64,000 bases of DNA from assembly GCF_034190915.1 (NCBI RefSeq), contig NW_026947506.1, positions 28,954,748-29,018,747 of the forward strand, given 5' to 3'. This document shows positions 10,501-22,330 of the stretch, piece by piece. Positions within the stretch are counted from its first letter, which is position 1. The number at the start of each line of letters is the position of its first letter. A program made the translations under genes and the position numbers. The notes under the pieces are model-generated. The model did no database searches. It was not told the DNA's origin and saw only the letters and a program-made list of their open reading frames with translations. The stretch comes from Cavia porcellus. Lineage: Eukaryota; Chordata; Mammalia; Rodentia; Caviidae.

Positions 10501-13500
10501 GAAGCGATGAGAACGCATGTCTGAATGTTGTGTTATGAAGATGAAATAATGGAGGGTGACCCAGAACTACCAGGCAGAGGGACAGGGGCAGACACTGGAG
10601 CTCTTTGCTCTAAAGCTTTTACCATTCCATGCATATTGCATATACCTTTAGGAGTCCAAGATAAACAGGAAAAATACCCTAAATGGAAACATAAGAATTT
10701 AGCAATATCAGGATGTGATATAACTATAAGAAGAATTCTTTCAAGTTACTTGGAAACACAGTATTTTGATGAGTATCCTCAGTAGCTTATATCCTACGGA
10801 CAGAAAAGAGCTATAAGAAATCTTACATTTCATTTAGTGTTGTTAATAACAGCCGTATTATTCTGAGATTATGTAGGGTAGGCTGAAATTAGTAAGCGCA
10901 TTTGCAAATGGAAAGTTCATTAATGTCATTGACAAGAATGTGTTCAGAATGAGAGAAGATACAAAGTAAAAATGATATAAAGGGAAATATTAATCTGAAC
11001 TTGAAATTTAACTTCTTTGTTTAAAAAAATATTTTTTAGCTTTGTTCCTTGAAGAACCCTAGAAGTAATGAATGACAAGTGAAAAATAAGCACTCCTGAG
11101 TCTCAGGTTTTGGCCTGCAGCTCCCATGGGCCCTTAGAAAGAACCCAGGCTCCTGGAGCAGTGGCTGATGCTGGGTCTGGGTCACGAAGTGTGGAGGGGA
11201 GCCTGGGGCAGGTTGTGTCTGAAAGCAAGCAGGCGGTGAGAGTAGGCACAGGTTCTGTCAAAATGTACTGGAGCCAACTGGAAGATGTTCCTACTGGCCA
11301 AAGATGGCACACGTTAGTACACTGAAAAACAGGAGTTTACAAGCGGATATTGATGCTTCAGAAACCAAAACAAAATCTCCAAACCCTCAGTGGGTACTTG
11401 TAGAGGTTGCCTGTGCTATCAGTCTGAACACTGATAAAGGGAAGGAAGGAGTGGTGTGTCTTTGCTGCTTTTCTTCCCCAGGCTGGGTAACCAAATGGTT
11501 GGTAAGGTAAGTTCTTTTAGAAGAATTATTTCTAATAAATATAGAAGGAATTGTAGAATTAGAAAATAACCGTCTTTTACCCCAGTGAAATAATAGACCC
11601 AGGTAGTTGAATGTAGGTAATTCATAAAATCAGTGGGAGCTTTTTAAGGAGTAAGTCAGGCTGACGGTGTGTGGGCCTCCTGATCACTCTGAGCATTCCT
11701 AAAAGTTGATCATGCATCCTGCGTGTACCGGTGATGGTACACAGAGTACATAGCACCGCTACAAGATTCCCTTGGCACAGAAAAAGGAACCAGCCTAATC
11801 CGCCCTCTCCATGTAACTCCTGCAGTGTGGAGTACCAGCAGGGCACAGCCAGCTCTCACCTGGAAATTCTGTAAGGCAAACAACATGGCTTGTTTCATCA
11901 TTATCAGGAAAAGTTCAAAGAAAGTAGAGATAATAAACCAATTTTGTATGTGAACCTTGTTTGAATTGTGATTCAGACAAATAGTCTCTATAGTTTTTTT
12001 GAGCAGGTGGAGAAAGGTGACCTGTACCGAATGTTTTATAGCAAGGAATTACTCTTTTGTTGTATGCCGTAACATTGTGGCTATTAAAAAAAACTATTCC
12101 AGATACATACTCAGTCTTTTCAGGTAAGAAAAGGGGATGCGTGGTATTCGCTTTAAAATATTCTGGACTCAGAGAGGAGGGAACAAGTGGAGGGAGAGAG
12201 GGGAGAGAGAAGGAAAGGAAAGAGGAAAGAAGAAACAAGAGTAGCAGAATGCTGGCAGTTGTTGAAGCCGGGTCCTTGGCAGCCCTTGAAGATGGCCCCT
12301 GGGAATTCATTTTATTTCCTCCACTGTGTGTTATGTGTGAGACTTTCTGTAGTAAAATTAAAAAAATTTTAAAAGGCTTATGTCGTTTTACAGAGTGGTG
12401 ATATGACATAGAATGTCTGTGAATTAAATGTTTAGTCTGCTGGAAACTGATGGTTTATAACACTCAAGATACTTCTTTAGGTTCTAGTGGAAGTAATACA
12501 TTATAGGAATTAGTAAAACATTAATAGTTCATTTTGGCCAGAAGTTAAGTAATTCATTATTGTCTTAATAGTTAACTTACATTTATATAGTTTACATTCA
12601 GTGACTATAAAGATACAGGGAAGGGAAACCCTCAATTTCTCCTACTGTAACACTACAGAATACTTCTCTGACTGCTGGTCACCAGTCTGAGGGACTTCTC
12701 TGCCACCAGCAAGCAAGAAACTGCAGATGGTTTTCCTGTAGACAGAAGCTGGTGTCCTCTATTCAGCTCAGTTCTGACTGTATCTGGAGATCCCACAGGT
12801 TGAGGCACATTCTAAGAGATGCCTCCACCTCAGAAGCTGGTCAGGCACCGGCTGTGGCCCTCCCTCTGACCAGCCACTACAAATCGGGTTCCAGAACCTG
12901 CCTCCTCGCATTTGATTAATTTGCTAGAACAGCGCCCAAAACTAAGGAGGACACTTACATTTGCCCTTTGGCTGCAAAGGATATTACAGAGGATTCAGAT
13001 GGACCACCAGATGGAAGAAGTAAGGAATGGGAGCAGGGGTGGCACAGAGCTTTGACATCCTCTCTGGGTGTGCTACCCTCTAGGACCTCTTCGCTGAGAT
13101 TCCAAAGACTTAGGGGCCACGCGGCAGGAAATGGAGTGAAGACCAAATCTGTAATTTATAGCCTCACAGGGCCTCTCAGTGGTCCTATGTATTGATTGAA
13201 GTTTTAAGACTTGTGGTACCTATTTTAAACTCCTGTGTTGTTTTGGGTTGCTTATAGTAAGAATTTGTACTTACACATTTTAAGAATGGTACACTCAATT
13301 TGCTTCCAGGGGAAGCTAGATTGTTCCTAACAGTTAAGTATTGTGGAAGGATAACCTTTCTCTTGGTCTCTTTGGGTGTAAGGATGCCCAAACCACAGAT
13401 CTTACTCAGTATGACAATTTGTATTGTGGCTGTTTTTAATATGTGGCCATTTTGTTGTAGCCATGTTGTATGTATTGTCTATTTGAAAATTTTTATAGTT

Positions 13501-14755
13501 GTGACTTGGGACTTGGATTTGGGTTTTCATTTTAACGCTTAATACAGCTAATATTGAATTATTTTAGTAGAAATCAAGGAATAGTTGTGTTATGAGCAAG
13601 CTATGTCACTAACAGACCAGGGACGTTTGTGTCTTTTTCACAGTGTTATCCATAAATTCATGACCTATATCAGTTTCTTCAGCCTTATCAGGCCGGGGAC
13701 TGAAGATTCATTCTTTCACTTGATGGCCAGTGAGCCAGGCGATTGCAGGTTCTTTCCTTCCAGTCTTAATTGCTAATGTCTGTAACACTCAAGTCACACA
13801 TCCTACTCCATTGAGTAATACACAGATTACAGAACAGCGAGGAGAGGGTTAACGGTGGCTGGAGGACTTGAAGAGAAGAAACTGCTGCCAAGGCGGGGGT
13901 CTGCAGGGATGCGGGATGTTACTAGATGGCCAGATCAGACTGCTGACGGGCCGAGCTGCTTGGAGGAGGCTCCAGGCTGCTGGGGCGCAGTTGGTCAGAG
14001 CCTGAGTCTGGACAGCAGGCAGTTGGCATGGGCTGCGTGGAGCAGGGAGATGGAGCTGAGCTGAAGCCGAGGCACACAGCTGGAGTTCATTGTCAACTTC
14101 ATGACATGCTCCCCAGGTGGGCTGATGTGATGACAGGTCAGTGTGACACTGCCAGTCCCCAGTGCTGGGTCTTGTCCTCTGATAAGATCTAGCAAGAGGG
14201 TGTGCGGTTGGTTGTTCTGATGTGTTTGACAAGCTCCCTGGCTTGGTTTTGTCTGCTGTAACTTAGGTATTAGATGCCTCATGCAGCTGTGTGACCTTGG
14301 TTTAATTTGGTAAGTTTACAGGTGGCAATTTTATATTACTGACATAAATTTATCAGTTTGTGCTTGACTGCTGTCTACTGGAAGTTGTTCTTTTTTTTTC
14401 CGTAAGTTTGATGTGTCCAACTTGCTGGCCGTGGTTTGTTTGCACAGGTGAGTTACTAGGTTATCCTGTGAACACTTTTGCACTCAAAATGAAGCAAACT
14501 GCTGTTGTATAAAATGGAGTCACTCAGAGCAGGGCACAGCCTAAAAACTACTCTTTGGTAGAGCATGGAGTAACTCACAGAGGTGTGCAGCCCGCTTGCT
14601 ACTGTGTGCACCGAGCTAATGGTAGTGCTAACAGTGGACAGGGGCAGATTTTATTAAATATGAAATATGACAAGTAACCAGAACATACATTTGTTTTGAG
14701 TTGCATATAGAGATGACAACTGCGTATTTATGCATTCATGTTGATTTTTCATTTG

Positions 14756-14862
14756 TTTTGTTTTTTTGAGATAGGGTCTTGCTGTGTAGTTCAAGCTGGG
14801 CTTTAGCTCACAATGATCCTCATGCCTCAGCCTCCTGAGTGCTGGCCCACCATCCCAGGCTT
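14756..14862 (-). repeat. B1 SINE
   Basis: Antisense B1 fragment with GAGATAGGGTCTTGCTGTG and CAGCCTCCTGAGTGCTGG, ending in CCACCATCCCAGGC. Confidence 0.75.
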
Positions 14863-15423
14863 ACTTTTTCTTTAGTCTCACATTTTTGAAAATGTGTAAA
14901 GGTATTTGTGAGAGTGGCAGGAACAATAAAAGCTAGAATAGTTACCTAAAGTTAGAACTGAATTCAAATGGCCCCAGAACTAAAACCAATACATTGTTCT
15001 GAATTGTTCATAAGAAGAAAATAAGTCTTATGTGTATATTTCAGATTAAAAGTACTGACAATACAAACTAACTGATGATCTTAAAATTTTACACTGTGAT
15101 TAGAAATCAAAGGCCAACTATGTTCATTTGTTTAATGTTGAGTTTTAATGATAGTCATACTTGCATTGCATTACAACTGAAAAGACAAATTTGTAATTTA
15201 CTATTTTGCTAACTTTTAAAAATATGGTAATTACCTGTGTTTTATTATAAATATGCTGCCATTTTCTGAGCTCTTAAATATCTTAAGTGGGACTTTGAAA
15301 AACAAATATTCTTAAACTTTGTCAGTTTTCTGCTTCTTTGTCCCTAAAAGGAATTGTGTTTTTTCCAAGTTTAAATTTGTGTAATTAGAGAAATTGAATT
15401 CTTTTCTTTATCCCATTTCTCAG

Positions 15424-15501
15424 TTGACGAAGGATCAGAGATTGGTGTATTCGGGCAGACTGCTTCCCGATCATCTGCAGCTGAAAGACATTCTCAGAAA
15501 A
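15424..15501 (+). CDS. HERPUD2: HERPUD2 coding exon (second half of the ubiquitin-like domain)
   Basis: This exon has 26 codons in phase 0, flanked by TTTCTCAG and GTAAGC, both good splice sites. It encodes LTKDQRLVYSGRLLPDHLQL followed by KDILRK. This is the strand and helix region of the ubiquitin-like fold, with the SGRLL turn typical of UBL domains, and it matches human HERPUD2 as I remember it almost residue for residue. HERPUD2 is an ER membrane protein related to HERP, thought to help assemble the HRD1 ubiquitin-ligase complex in ER-associated degradation, with the UBL facing the cytosol. The exon is preceded in human by about 49 residues that are outside this window. The next exon starts at 18611 in the same phase. 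HERPUD1 is less likely, because the following exons match HERPUD2 specifically. Confidence 0.95.
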
Positions 15502-15830
15502 GTAAGCTTTTCTTCCACTTGAAACCAATACACAGTTAGAATGTGAGAGATGTGTCCTGTTCTTATTTAAGGTCAACTCTTTCGGGTAGCATTACAGGTA
15601 AAAATTAAGTTAGAAAGTGAACGGCCTGATAAATTTCTGATTAGTTCAAGTAGCTATTGCAATTTATCTGATAGGTGAATTTGAAATAGGATTATATATT
15701 TGCATCCAGATATTTGTTATCTTTGTAGGAAAAGAACACTATTGCCTTTTAGTAGTGTAAGAGTAGAATGTCCAGGTAGTGGTGAAAGATTGACTGAACA
15801 ATCTTTCCTGTAAATCTTTTGTCCAAACTT

Positions 15831-15915
15831 GTGCTTGCTTCGGCAGCACGTATACTAAAATTGGAACAATACAGAAAAGATTAGCATGGCCCCTGAGCAA
15901 GGATGACATGCAAAT
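15831..15915 (+). pseudogene. Truncated, tailless U6 snRNA retropseudogene
   Basis: About 85 bases match the 5' part of U6 snRNA (GTGCTTGCTTCGGCAGCAC, then TTAGCATGGCCCCTG and GCAAGGATGACATG) with a handful of substitutions. The copy stops at CAAAT and lacks the 3' stem and the terminal T run. It is flanked by a near-perfect 20-base direct repeat, AAATCTTTTGTCCAAACTTG at 15812-15831 and a one-mismatch copy at 15912-15931. There is no A tail. Retroposition by L1 machinery primed within U6 fits this. Truncation and lack of a visible upstream proximal element argue against function. Confidence 0.92.
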
Positions 15916-16477
15916 CTTTTGTCCCAACTTGTTGGTGTTTTAGTACAGATTGCTCGCACTGGGAGTTAACTGCAGGACAGGAAATAGAATGAAGTTGAAT
16001 TGGTGTACTCATTAGCAAGCTTTCTGATGTCCAGAGTTAAAATATATTTCAACATGGAATTTTGACAATATACTTGATGTTAATTATTTTAATGGCAGCT
16101 TTTAGCTTGTATTTGTAAAGTTTATATTTTTCAGGACTTTTTAGCACTTGGAATGCTGTATTTTGCTTTTGAATATAGAAGACTTGAGTAGCTTTGTATT
16201 TTGCATATAATTTTTGGCTTAACTATTAATATTGTTCTTGATATTCTGATATAATTTAGAAGATCTATTTTTAATCTGTATATTTATGATCATCTGTGGA
16301 AAGCTGAAAAAAAAATCTTGTTCTAACATACTCCTTCTGTGTAGGTGGTTGACATTTTGGCTTTGCCAGTATGACTTCTGTCATTTTTATTATGTGGTTT
16401 CATATAGTTTGAAGTGTTTAATCTGTACCTCCTCAAAAATGGTACAGTTTCTCTCTTTTTACAGTAGACTTTATTTT

Positions 16478-16640
16478 ATTTTTTAATTTTTTTTGTCTTT
16501 TTTTGAGATAGGGCTCACTATACAGTTCAGGCTGGCCTTGAACTCACTTTGTAGCCCAGGCTGGTCTCGAACTTGCAACAATCCTCCCACTTCAGCCTCC
16601 CAAGTGCTGGGATTACAGGCATGAGCCACCACGCCTGGCT
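16478..16640 (-). repeat. B1 SINE with target duplication
   Basis: Antisense B1 with the internal duplication (two GGCTGG blocks), GTGCTGGGATTACAGGCATG and a CACGCCTGGC end. The direct repeat AGTAGACTTTATTTT occurs at 16463-16477 and 16641-16655, so the SINE interrupted an older L1 fragment. Confidence 0.88.
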
Positions 16641-16950
16641 AGTAGACTTTATTTTTTAGAGCAGTTTAAATTTTGAGCCAAATTGAATGAGAAGCCCAGA
16701 GATTCTTCCTGCGTTCCTTGACCCCATCCATGCATGGCTTGTGCTACTATTGATGTCTGCACCAGAGCAGTACAGGTGCTATGATCATGAACCCGCATCG
16801 CCACGTTATCCTTCCATGTCTGCAGTTTATGTCATGGCTCGCTCGTGGTGGTGGTCATCCCGTGGGTCTGACAAATGTGTAATGACAAGTCCCCACCATT
16901 ATAGCCTGCTTGGAAGTTTCAAAGGCCTTAAATAGTCCTAAAGACCCCTG
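16641..16950 (-). mobile_element. L1M-like 3' fragment
   Basis: Blocks TTAGAGCAGTTTAAATTTTG, GCACCAGAGCAGTACA, GGTCTGACAAATGTGTAATG and ACCATTATAG follow the order of the ancient L1M 3' region in minus orientation. The left part lies before the B1 insertion. Confidence 0.65.
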
Positions 16951-17125
16951 TGTTCTGCGTGTTTTTTCTCCTATTGTTATATTTTGCTTTCTGTTCTTTG
17001 AAAATACAGATGCATTTATTATTTTATCTCAAGGGCAGCTTGAACAACCTGCATGTGAATACTTTTTCAAAGGCTTTCGGTGTTAGAAATTAGTTCAGAT
17101 AAGATGACAAAATAAAAACTGCTGA

Positions 17126-17222
17126 GGGCTGGGGATTTAGCTCAGCGACATAAGGTACCTGCCTGGTGAGTGCGAGGTCATGAGTTCGATCCCCGGTACC
17201 AACAAATAAGATAAAAACATAC
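17126..17222 (+). repeat. Young tRNA-derived ID-like SINE with target duplication
   Basis: Sense copy: GGGCTGGGGATTTAGCTCAG contains the A box, GAGTTCGATCC is the B box, and an A-rich tail follows. It is flanked by AAATAAAAACTGCTGA at 17110-17125 and 17223-17238. Confidence 0.93.
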
Positions 17223-18610
17223 AAATAAAAACTGCTGAAAGAACTGTTGGGCCCCTATGTCATACATTTCGGGCAGCATGTTTACATTCTGAATAGAACT
17301 TTGAGCTGTTTTTGTAGCTTCAAAGAAATTAAATACTGCCATTAACTTTATCTGCTTCAGTATAAAATGTTTTATAGAGTCAATAAACGCTGTGAGTTAC
17401 CTGTGATTAGTGTGACCGTTTGGAACTATGTACGTGTGTGAGTGTGAACATCTTACACTTGGATGCTTTTTACTCTTCTGTACTCAGGAGCTAAGAAATG
17501 AGCAAGTTCAGCCTGCCCTGCTCAGCTTCTCTCCTACTGCGCTGTCTCGGTGCAGCCTTTCCTCAGCATTCTTACCCGTTAACTTCTTTCTCAGAATGCC
17601 TAAAGCAGTGGTAGTTGGTACCGCTCAGCTTTCTGTAAAAGACTGCTTTGTGTATTTCTCTTGTGCTCTAATCCACTAGTCTAATCTCTTCATACCGCGA
17701 ACCTCTAAGGACAGTGCTGACCTTAGCTTTCTTGGATTCACCTGAGAATTCAAGCATAATTCTGGGTTCATGGTAGGCCGCTGCTAATCAAGTCTTAGTT
17801 TTTAGTAGGTTTGCTTCCTTTTTCACCACTGGGCATCTTTTCTTCCTGCCCTCTTTATCATTCATTTGTTATTCTTTTTGTTCTCTCTCTTTCTCTTTTT
17901 TTTTTTAAAGCACTGATTCATCGTTTTTCTCAATTTTCCTTTATTTGCTTTTATTTCTCCATCCTCTTTGTTTTGCATTTAAGTATAAATATATGCATGA
18001 TCTCACTGAGCTTAAAATGCTAACCTTCATCATAATTTACATTGTTTTCCTTCAACCATGGTTGTAGGATTGTGGAAACACGGAATATTTACAGAATGCA
18101 GAACACATGTATCTTTATATTTGTGTATGAATGTTACAGATAAAAATATTTGACTTAAAACAGTAAAAGGCTGTACTTCACCTTGATAAAATTGAGGAAA
18201 TGAGAGCCCTATGAAATGACTTGGATTTCTTTTATCAGTACTGATGCTCACTATTCACTGTTTGTGGGCCTAAGCTTCAAGGTGACTTTCATAGGTGAAA
18301 GTTAGGTGCTCAAGGGAACTGTGCAGCATTGTTTGCTTCAAGACTGCTTGATATGCAAAGAAATTTTTTTTAATGTTAGTTACTGAGTAGTTACTCAATA
18401 TTTAGACCTTTTTTCAAGCATGAAGAAAAGACATTCAATTCAAAAGGCAAATAATAAAATGGTAAACTCAGCTTCAAATATGACAGTTTATTACTAATAA
18501 AATGGCTAGTCTAAAAAGGAACTTAATTTTTGAGTTGAGTATTTCAACTTAGCTACTGACTTGTACATTTCCTAATGTAACCTTTTAAATGTAATCTTCT
18601 TTAATTTTAG

Positions 18611-18724
18611 CAAGATGAATATCATATGGTGCATCTAGTATGTACTTCTCGGACTCCTCCCAGTTCTCCAAAAGCCAGCACCAATAAAGAAAATCATGAA
18701 ACGTTGGCATCCAGCAGCAGTTCT
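18611..18724 (+). CDS. HERPUD2: HERPUD2 coding exon (UBL end and Ser/Thr linker)
   Basis: This exon of 38 codons, phase 0 at both ends, lies between TTTTAG and GTGAGT. It encodes QDEYHMVHLVCTSRTPPSSP, the last strand of the ubiquitin-like domain, and then a Ser/Thr/Asn-rich linker ending in a run of serines. The first half is essentially identical to human HERPUD2 from memory; the linker shows a few substitutions (for example KASTNKENHE). Only 12 of its 38 codons end in G or C, the low value typical of most exons of this gene here. The role is structural: it closes the UBL and begins the flexible cytosolic linker. Confidence 0.95.
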
Positions 18725-21215
18725 GTGAGTTGTCTTGGGTGAAGAAAATATTAAAGTTGTCTGATTCTCCTTTTTACCTCTAAAAACTAAAGGGAAAACT
18801 GAAGAACTGGAACTTGGAAATTTTGAAGTTGTTTTGAATAGCTAGGAGAAGGATTTGAATTTGTTTTAGAGCTGTAATATACAATGCTATCTTGAAGCTT
18901 GTTTACCGTGAGTTATAATATTTGGAAAGGCAGGTCAATAGGATAGCCAGTCTCCATATGTTTAATCACTGAAATAATTAGAAAACAGTATTGTGATGTG
19001 GATCAATAGTGTAGATACTCAGGTCAGTGAAGTTTCAGAAATATTAAGACACTTTGTGTAGTGTACTGTGTTTTGTCCAAGATAGATTTCATTGTTTAAA
19101 TTCCAAGTTACCTTAAATGTTCTTGACATAGATTACTTGATCAAAGGTTTTGTGTTTTTTTTTTTTTTTTTTTTTTAAAAACCACTGGGTTGAGTGCATA
19201 TGTTCAACAGCAGAGGAAGAGTTATTTAATGTACTTGTCTCTTTTGGACTTGGATGTTAATCTCACCTTTTTTAGTTTTCCTACTGCCTAACGTTGGTTT
19301 AGAAAGTTTTTATAAGTTGCACTCTTCAATTTAGACATTTTCTATAAGTTTGGAAGACATTGGTCCAGATTATTTTATGTTAAATTATGTTCGACTCCAT
19401 GAAAGTTTTGTATTACATGTGTCGGGGTGAGGGGATGTTGACTGAGAGGCAGCTTATTCTAACTGCTTGGGAAACTAGAGAATTTATATTCTGCACATTC
19501 TGCTTTTCTTGAAAAGAATGTAGTTAAGTCTTGAGGGGATGAGTGGCAGGAGTGACACCTAGTTGAAATTATTTCCTAGTAGATATTAGTTAACTGCTTC
19601 TTTGCTATATTTAGTCAATTTGGTCTCCATGGTAAGTATTCTCTAGCACTGGCCATAGAAATGTAGCTTACATTAAACTGAAATATGCCTTGTACAATAC
19701 CCAAGGATCTTCATAGGCTTTCTGCATTGGCATAAGAAGAAACAAATATTGGCATTGGCTTGCAATTTTGTGTGTAGCCTTTGTATACAGTAGCAATTCT
19801 TCTATTTTTATTAGGCAAGAACCCCGTGACTGATGTCTGTAGTGATTTTTCAGTGATAATTTTGTGTCATTAGTATGCATACATTTTTTGTGTTATAAAA
19901 ATCTAAAAAGGATCAAAGGAAAGTTAAGTTGAATTTTCCTAAATTTTTCATGGCTTAGAAATTTCAGAGGGATTACAAAATGTGTTTAAGAAAATCTAAC
20001 CATGTGTTTTAAAAAGTCTCATAAACGTTCTAAGACTAAGGTTGGAAATCATTAATTCCAGAGAAATTGGGCTGAGCGGAAGAGCTAGCAATTTTTTGTC
20101 TACTAATTATGTTAATGAACACCATGTTATGATGTTCCTTTTAATGAGAAAGCTTGCCCTAAAAGGCCTTCCCCAGTTTATGTCCTGAAGAATGAGAATA
20201 TTTAGTCTGTTCTTTGTGCAAAATAACATCTTAAAGCTGTTGTTAAGAAACTTGTGTGCCTAGGACCTTTTCTAGGCCAGAGTTTAGGAAAGTAGATATA
20301 AAAAAGGAGATCCTTTCAATTGGTAGGCAATACAGGTAAACTATTATTTTGTAAAACTGGAGAGGATGTTAAAATAATATTGTATGCAGCTTTTTAAAGT
20401 GAGAGAACTGAAATTATATAAAATATAATTATGGTTTAAGTTTATACAAAACTCTTGATAAACTGTTTTCTAGCAGCAACAAATTGAGGTGGTCTTCCAG
20501 GAATTACATTATTTAAGATTATTGGATCCATGAATTATTGACTTCATTTGAACATGAGAATTAAGAAGTCCTGATGGATATCTTGTTTATTTTATAAAAA
20601 TAACAGTATTTGAAATAGTACCTGCAAACTATTAAAATTTTAGAACTGAAAGGAATTTTGAAGATCTAGTTCAATTTCATTTTCTCTAAGAAAGCAGAGA
20701 CTCTTGAGAGGTTAAGTGAATCATTATGGTCTTTGTCAATGCCAAAGACAGTATCAGAGTCTAGATCTTTTGATTCCCAGTATGTTTAGTATGTTAAACA
20801 AGTATGTTAGCAATAGTATGGTATGTAGTACCTGGTGCATAAGAACTGTTTAAATAACTCAGTAAGCAGTAATATTTATTGAGCACTTCTGTTAGGCATG
20901 GTGAAAGGAGCTTTGCATACATTGATTGAATCTATACAATTTAGTGTGCAGTTTATATATATTATTATCCTGTTATTCAGCTTTGTCTCATTGATAAATG
21001 CGATAGTATTGTTTGAGCAGTTTTGACTTTCTAATCTTTTAAATCCTATTAAAGTTAAAATAGCTGTTATATTGAATATAAGGTTCATATCAGTAAATTT
21101 GCAAAATTCAGTTATTTTACAGAGGGATTTCATGAATATATTTTTAGCATGTCTGTAATCTCATGACTGCAGTGAATTAAATCTCCTTGAAAAAGTAATT
21201 ACATTTTGTTTGTAG
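18725..21215 (+). other. HERPUD2: HERPUD2 intron
   Basis: GT-AG intron (GTGAGT to TTTGTAG). It is AT-rich, with a long T run at about 19149-19176 and weak MIR-like pieces at about 20674-20780 (GAGAGGTTAAGTGAATC) and 20874-20985 (TTTATTGAGCACTTCTGTTAGGC order). No gene is seen. Confidence 0.85.
20674..20985 (+). repeat. MIR-type fragments
   Basis: Two separate pieces resemble parts of the MIR consensus: GAGAGGTTAAGTGAATCA (the right side), and a piece with TTTATTGAGCACTTCTG and TGCATACATTGATTGAATC (the middle). Confidence 0.5.
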
Positions 21216-21370
21216 AGTTCAGATCATTCAGGATCGACTACACCATCGTCCAGCCAAGAAATGTTATCCTTGGCCGCTGGTTCTTCATCAGAAGGATTGA
21301 GGCAGCGTGCCCTCCCACAAGCACACACCAACCCAGCACAGAGTCATCAGTTTCCATATGTAATGCAAGG
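21216..21370 (+). CDS. HERPUD2: HERPUD2 coding exon (cytosolic linker)
   Basis: This exon has 51 codons plus 2 bases, between TTTGTAG and GTAGGT, and splits a glycine codon with the next exon. It encodes a Ser-rich stretch, the SEGLRQRALPQAHTNPAQ region and SHQFPYVMQ. It aligns to human HERPUD2 without gaps from memory, with a few substitutions. No catalytic motifs are expected, since it is a disordered linker between the UBL and the membrane segment. Nineteen of 51 codons end in G or C. Confidence 0.94.
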
Positions 21371-21539
21371 GTAGGTGTTATTATCTTACCTGTGGGTCAT
21401 GACCGAGGTCCTTAAAAAAATACTTTTGGTTTTTATTGTACCTCTTTGCAGTAATTAACATAGACTTGAAATTTATCATGTATCTGCTTTATGGTTTGAG
21501 AACTAGAGGGCTAAGGAGAGCAGCGCTTTAGAAAGCTGG

Positions 21540-21725
21540 TTGTGCATGAGGATCATCTTGAGAGCATGCTTCCCAGTCTTTAACGTTCCTGCTAATCACT
21601 GGGGATCTTGTTAAGATGAAGGTTCTGCTTCAGTAGGTCTGATGAGGCCTGAGATTCCCATTTCTAGCAAATGTGCAGCTGATGCTGATGCTTCTGATGC
21701 GTGGAGCACACTGAATAGCAAGCAC
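21540..21725 (+). mobile_element. MER5A-like hAT nonautonomous element
   Basis: The order of blocks (TGAGGATCATCTTGAGAGCA, GGTTCTGCTTCAGTAGGTCTG, GATTCCCATTTCTAGCAA, CTGATGCTGATGCTTCTGATG) is that of MER5A as remembered. Further MER5-like bits occur at about 21825-21860 and 22010-22060. Confidence 0.65.
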
Positions 21726-22059
21726 CTGTGTAACTGAAGTCACTTCTTTCTTCCTGTCTCAGTATCACTAGAGAGCTCCTTAGGCAGCAGATGAGTGAGG
21801 GGGCATATACTCGCAGTCTGTTTTTAAAAAGCTCTGCAGACCAGCTGACTTGGAGGGACCATATTATTTAATTGACTTTGCAAGCCTCAAGCCAAGCAAC
21901 TTTTTGAGGACAACAATGTGCAATATAGTAACTATTACAGATTTCCTACTGTTTTATCTTGTTTTGATTGTATAGTTTTATTTTCTTTAAAATTGAAATT
22001 TAAAAAAAAAGCTCTGCAGGTGGTTCTGATCAAGCAGGTTTAAGCAGGTGTATTAGTTG

Positions 22060-22330
22060 TACCTGACAGCAGCGTCTTAAGAGATGAGAGGCTTATTGTG
22101 GCTCACAGTTTCAGAGGTCTCTGTGCATGCGTGGTCATTTGCTCCAAGGCGGAAATAGCAAGGTGGAGGACCTAGCAGAGGGAAGCTCTTCAACTCACGG
22201 AACACGGAAGCAGAGAGAGAAGGGAGGAGTCCTGCACATCCCTGCTCCCAGTGACCACATTCAAGCAGGCCCCATCTCCAAACAGGAGACTTTGGGGGAC
22301 ATTTTAATTTCAGCCTTAACACCAAGTGAC
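22060..22330 (+). repeat. Unassigned interspersed repeat, copy A
   Basis: It shares a block order with 56505-56850: a GCTTATTGTGGCTCACAGTTT-type block, GAGG and GCTCCAAGGCGG. This suggests two copies of one old repeat family that I cannot name. Confidence 0.4.

Larger units (their letters stand above)
1..15423 (+). other. HERPUD2: HERPUD2 5' intron (partial, from window edge)
   Basis: This stretch lies upstream of the first HERPUD2 exon in the window. That exon starts in the middle of the ubiquitin-like domain, so an earlier coding exon must exist outside the window and this DNA is inferred to be intron. It holds a short telomere-like repeat, an exon-like minus-strand segment (1079-1250), old L1 fragments (about 2170-2335, 6060-6560 and 10330-10500), a MaLR solo LTR (5565-5950), several B1 SINEs and ID-like SINEs. 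The rest, for example 1260-2170, 7020-7860, 8750-9580, 10800-14750 and 14870-15420, is AT-rich sequence in which I see nothing definite. Confidence 0.7.
15502..18610 (+). other. HERPUD2: HERPUD2 intron
   Basis: GT-AG intron (GTAAGC to TTTTAG). It contains the U6 pseudogene, an L1M 3' fragment split by a B1, and a young ID-like SINE. The rest (15940-16440, 16960-17100 and 17240-18600) is AT-rich with nothing recognised. Confidence 0.85.

Noticed and set aside
11915..12409. 164-codon minus-strand and 114-codon plus-strand open frames
   Set aside because: They overlap on opposite strands around a purine-rich tract (12187-12235), have no domain and no splice signals that make sense.
15831..15915. 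Functional U6 snRNA gene
   Set aside because: The 3' end and terminal T run are missing and direct repeats mark it as a retropseudogene.
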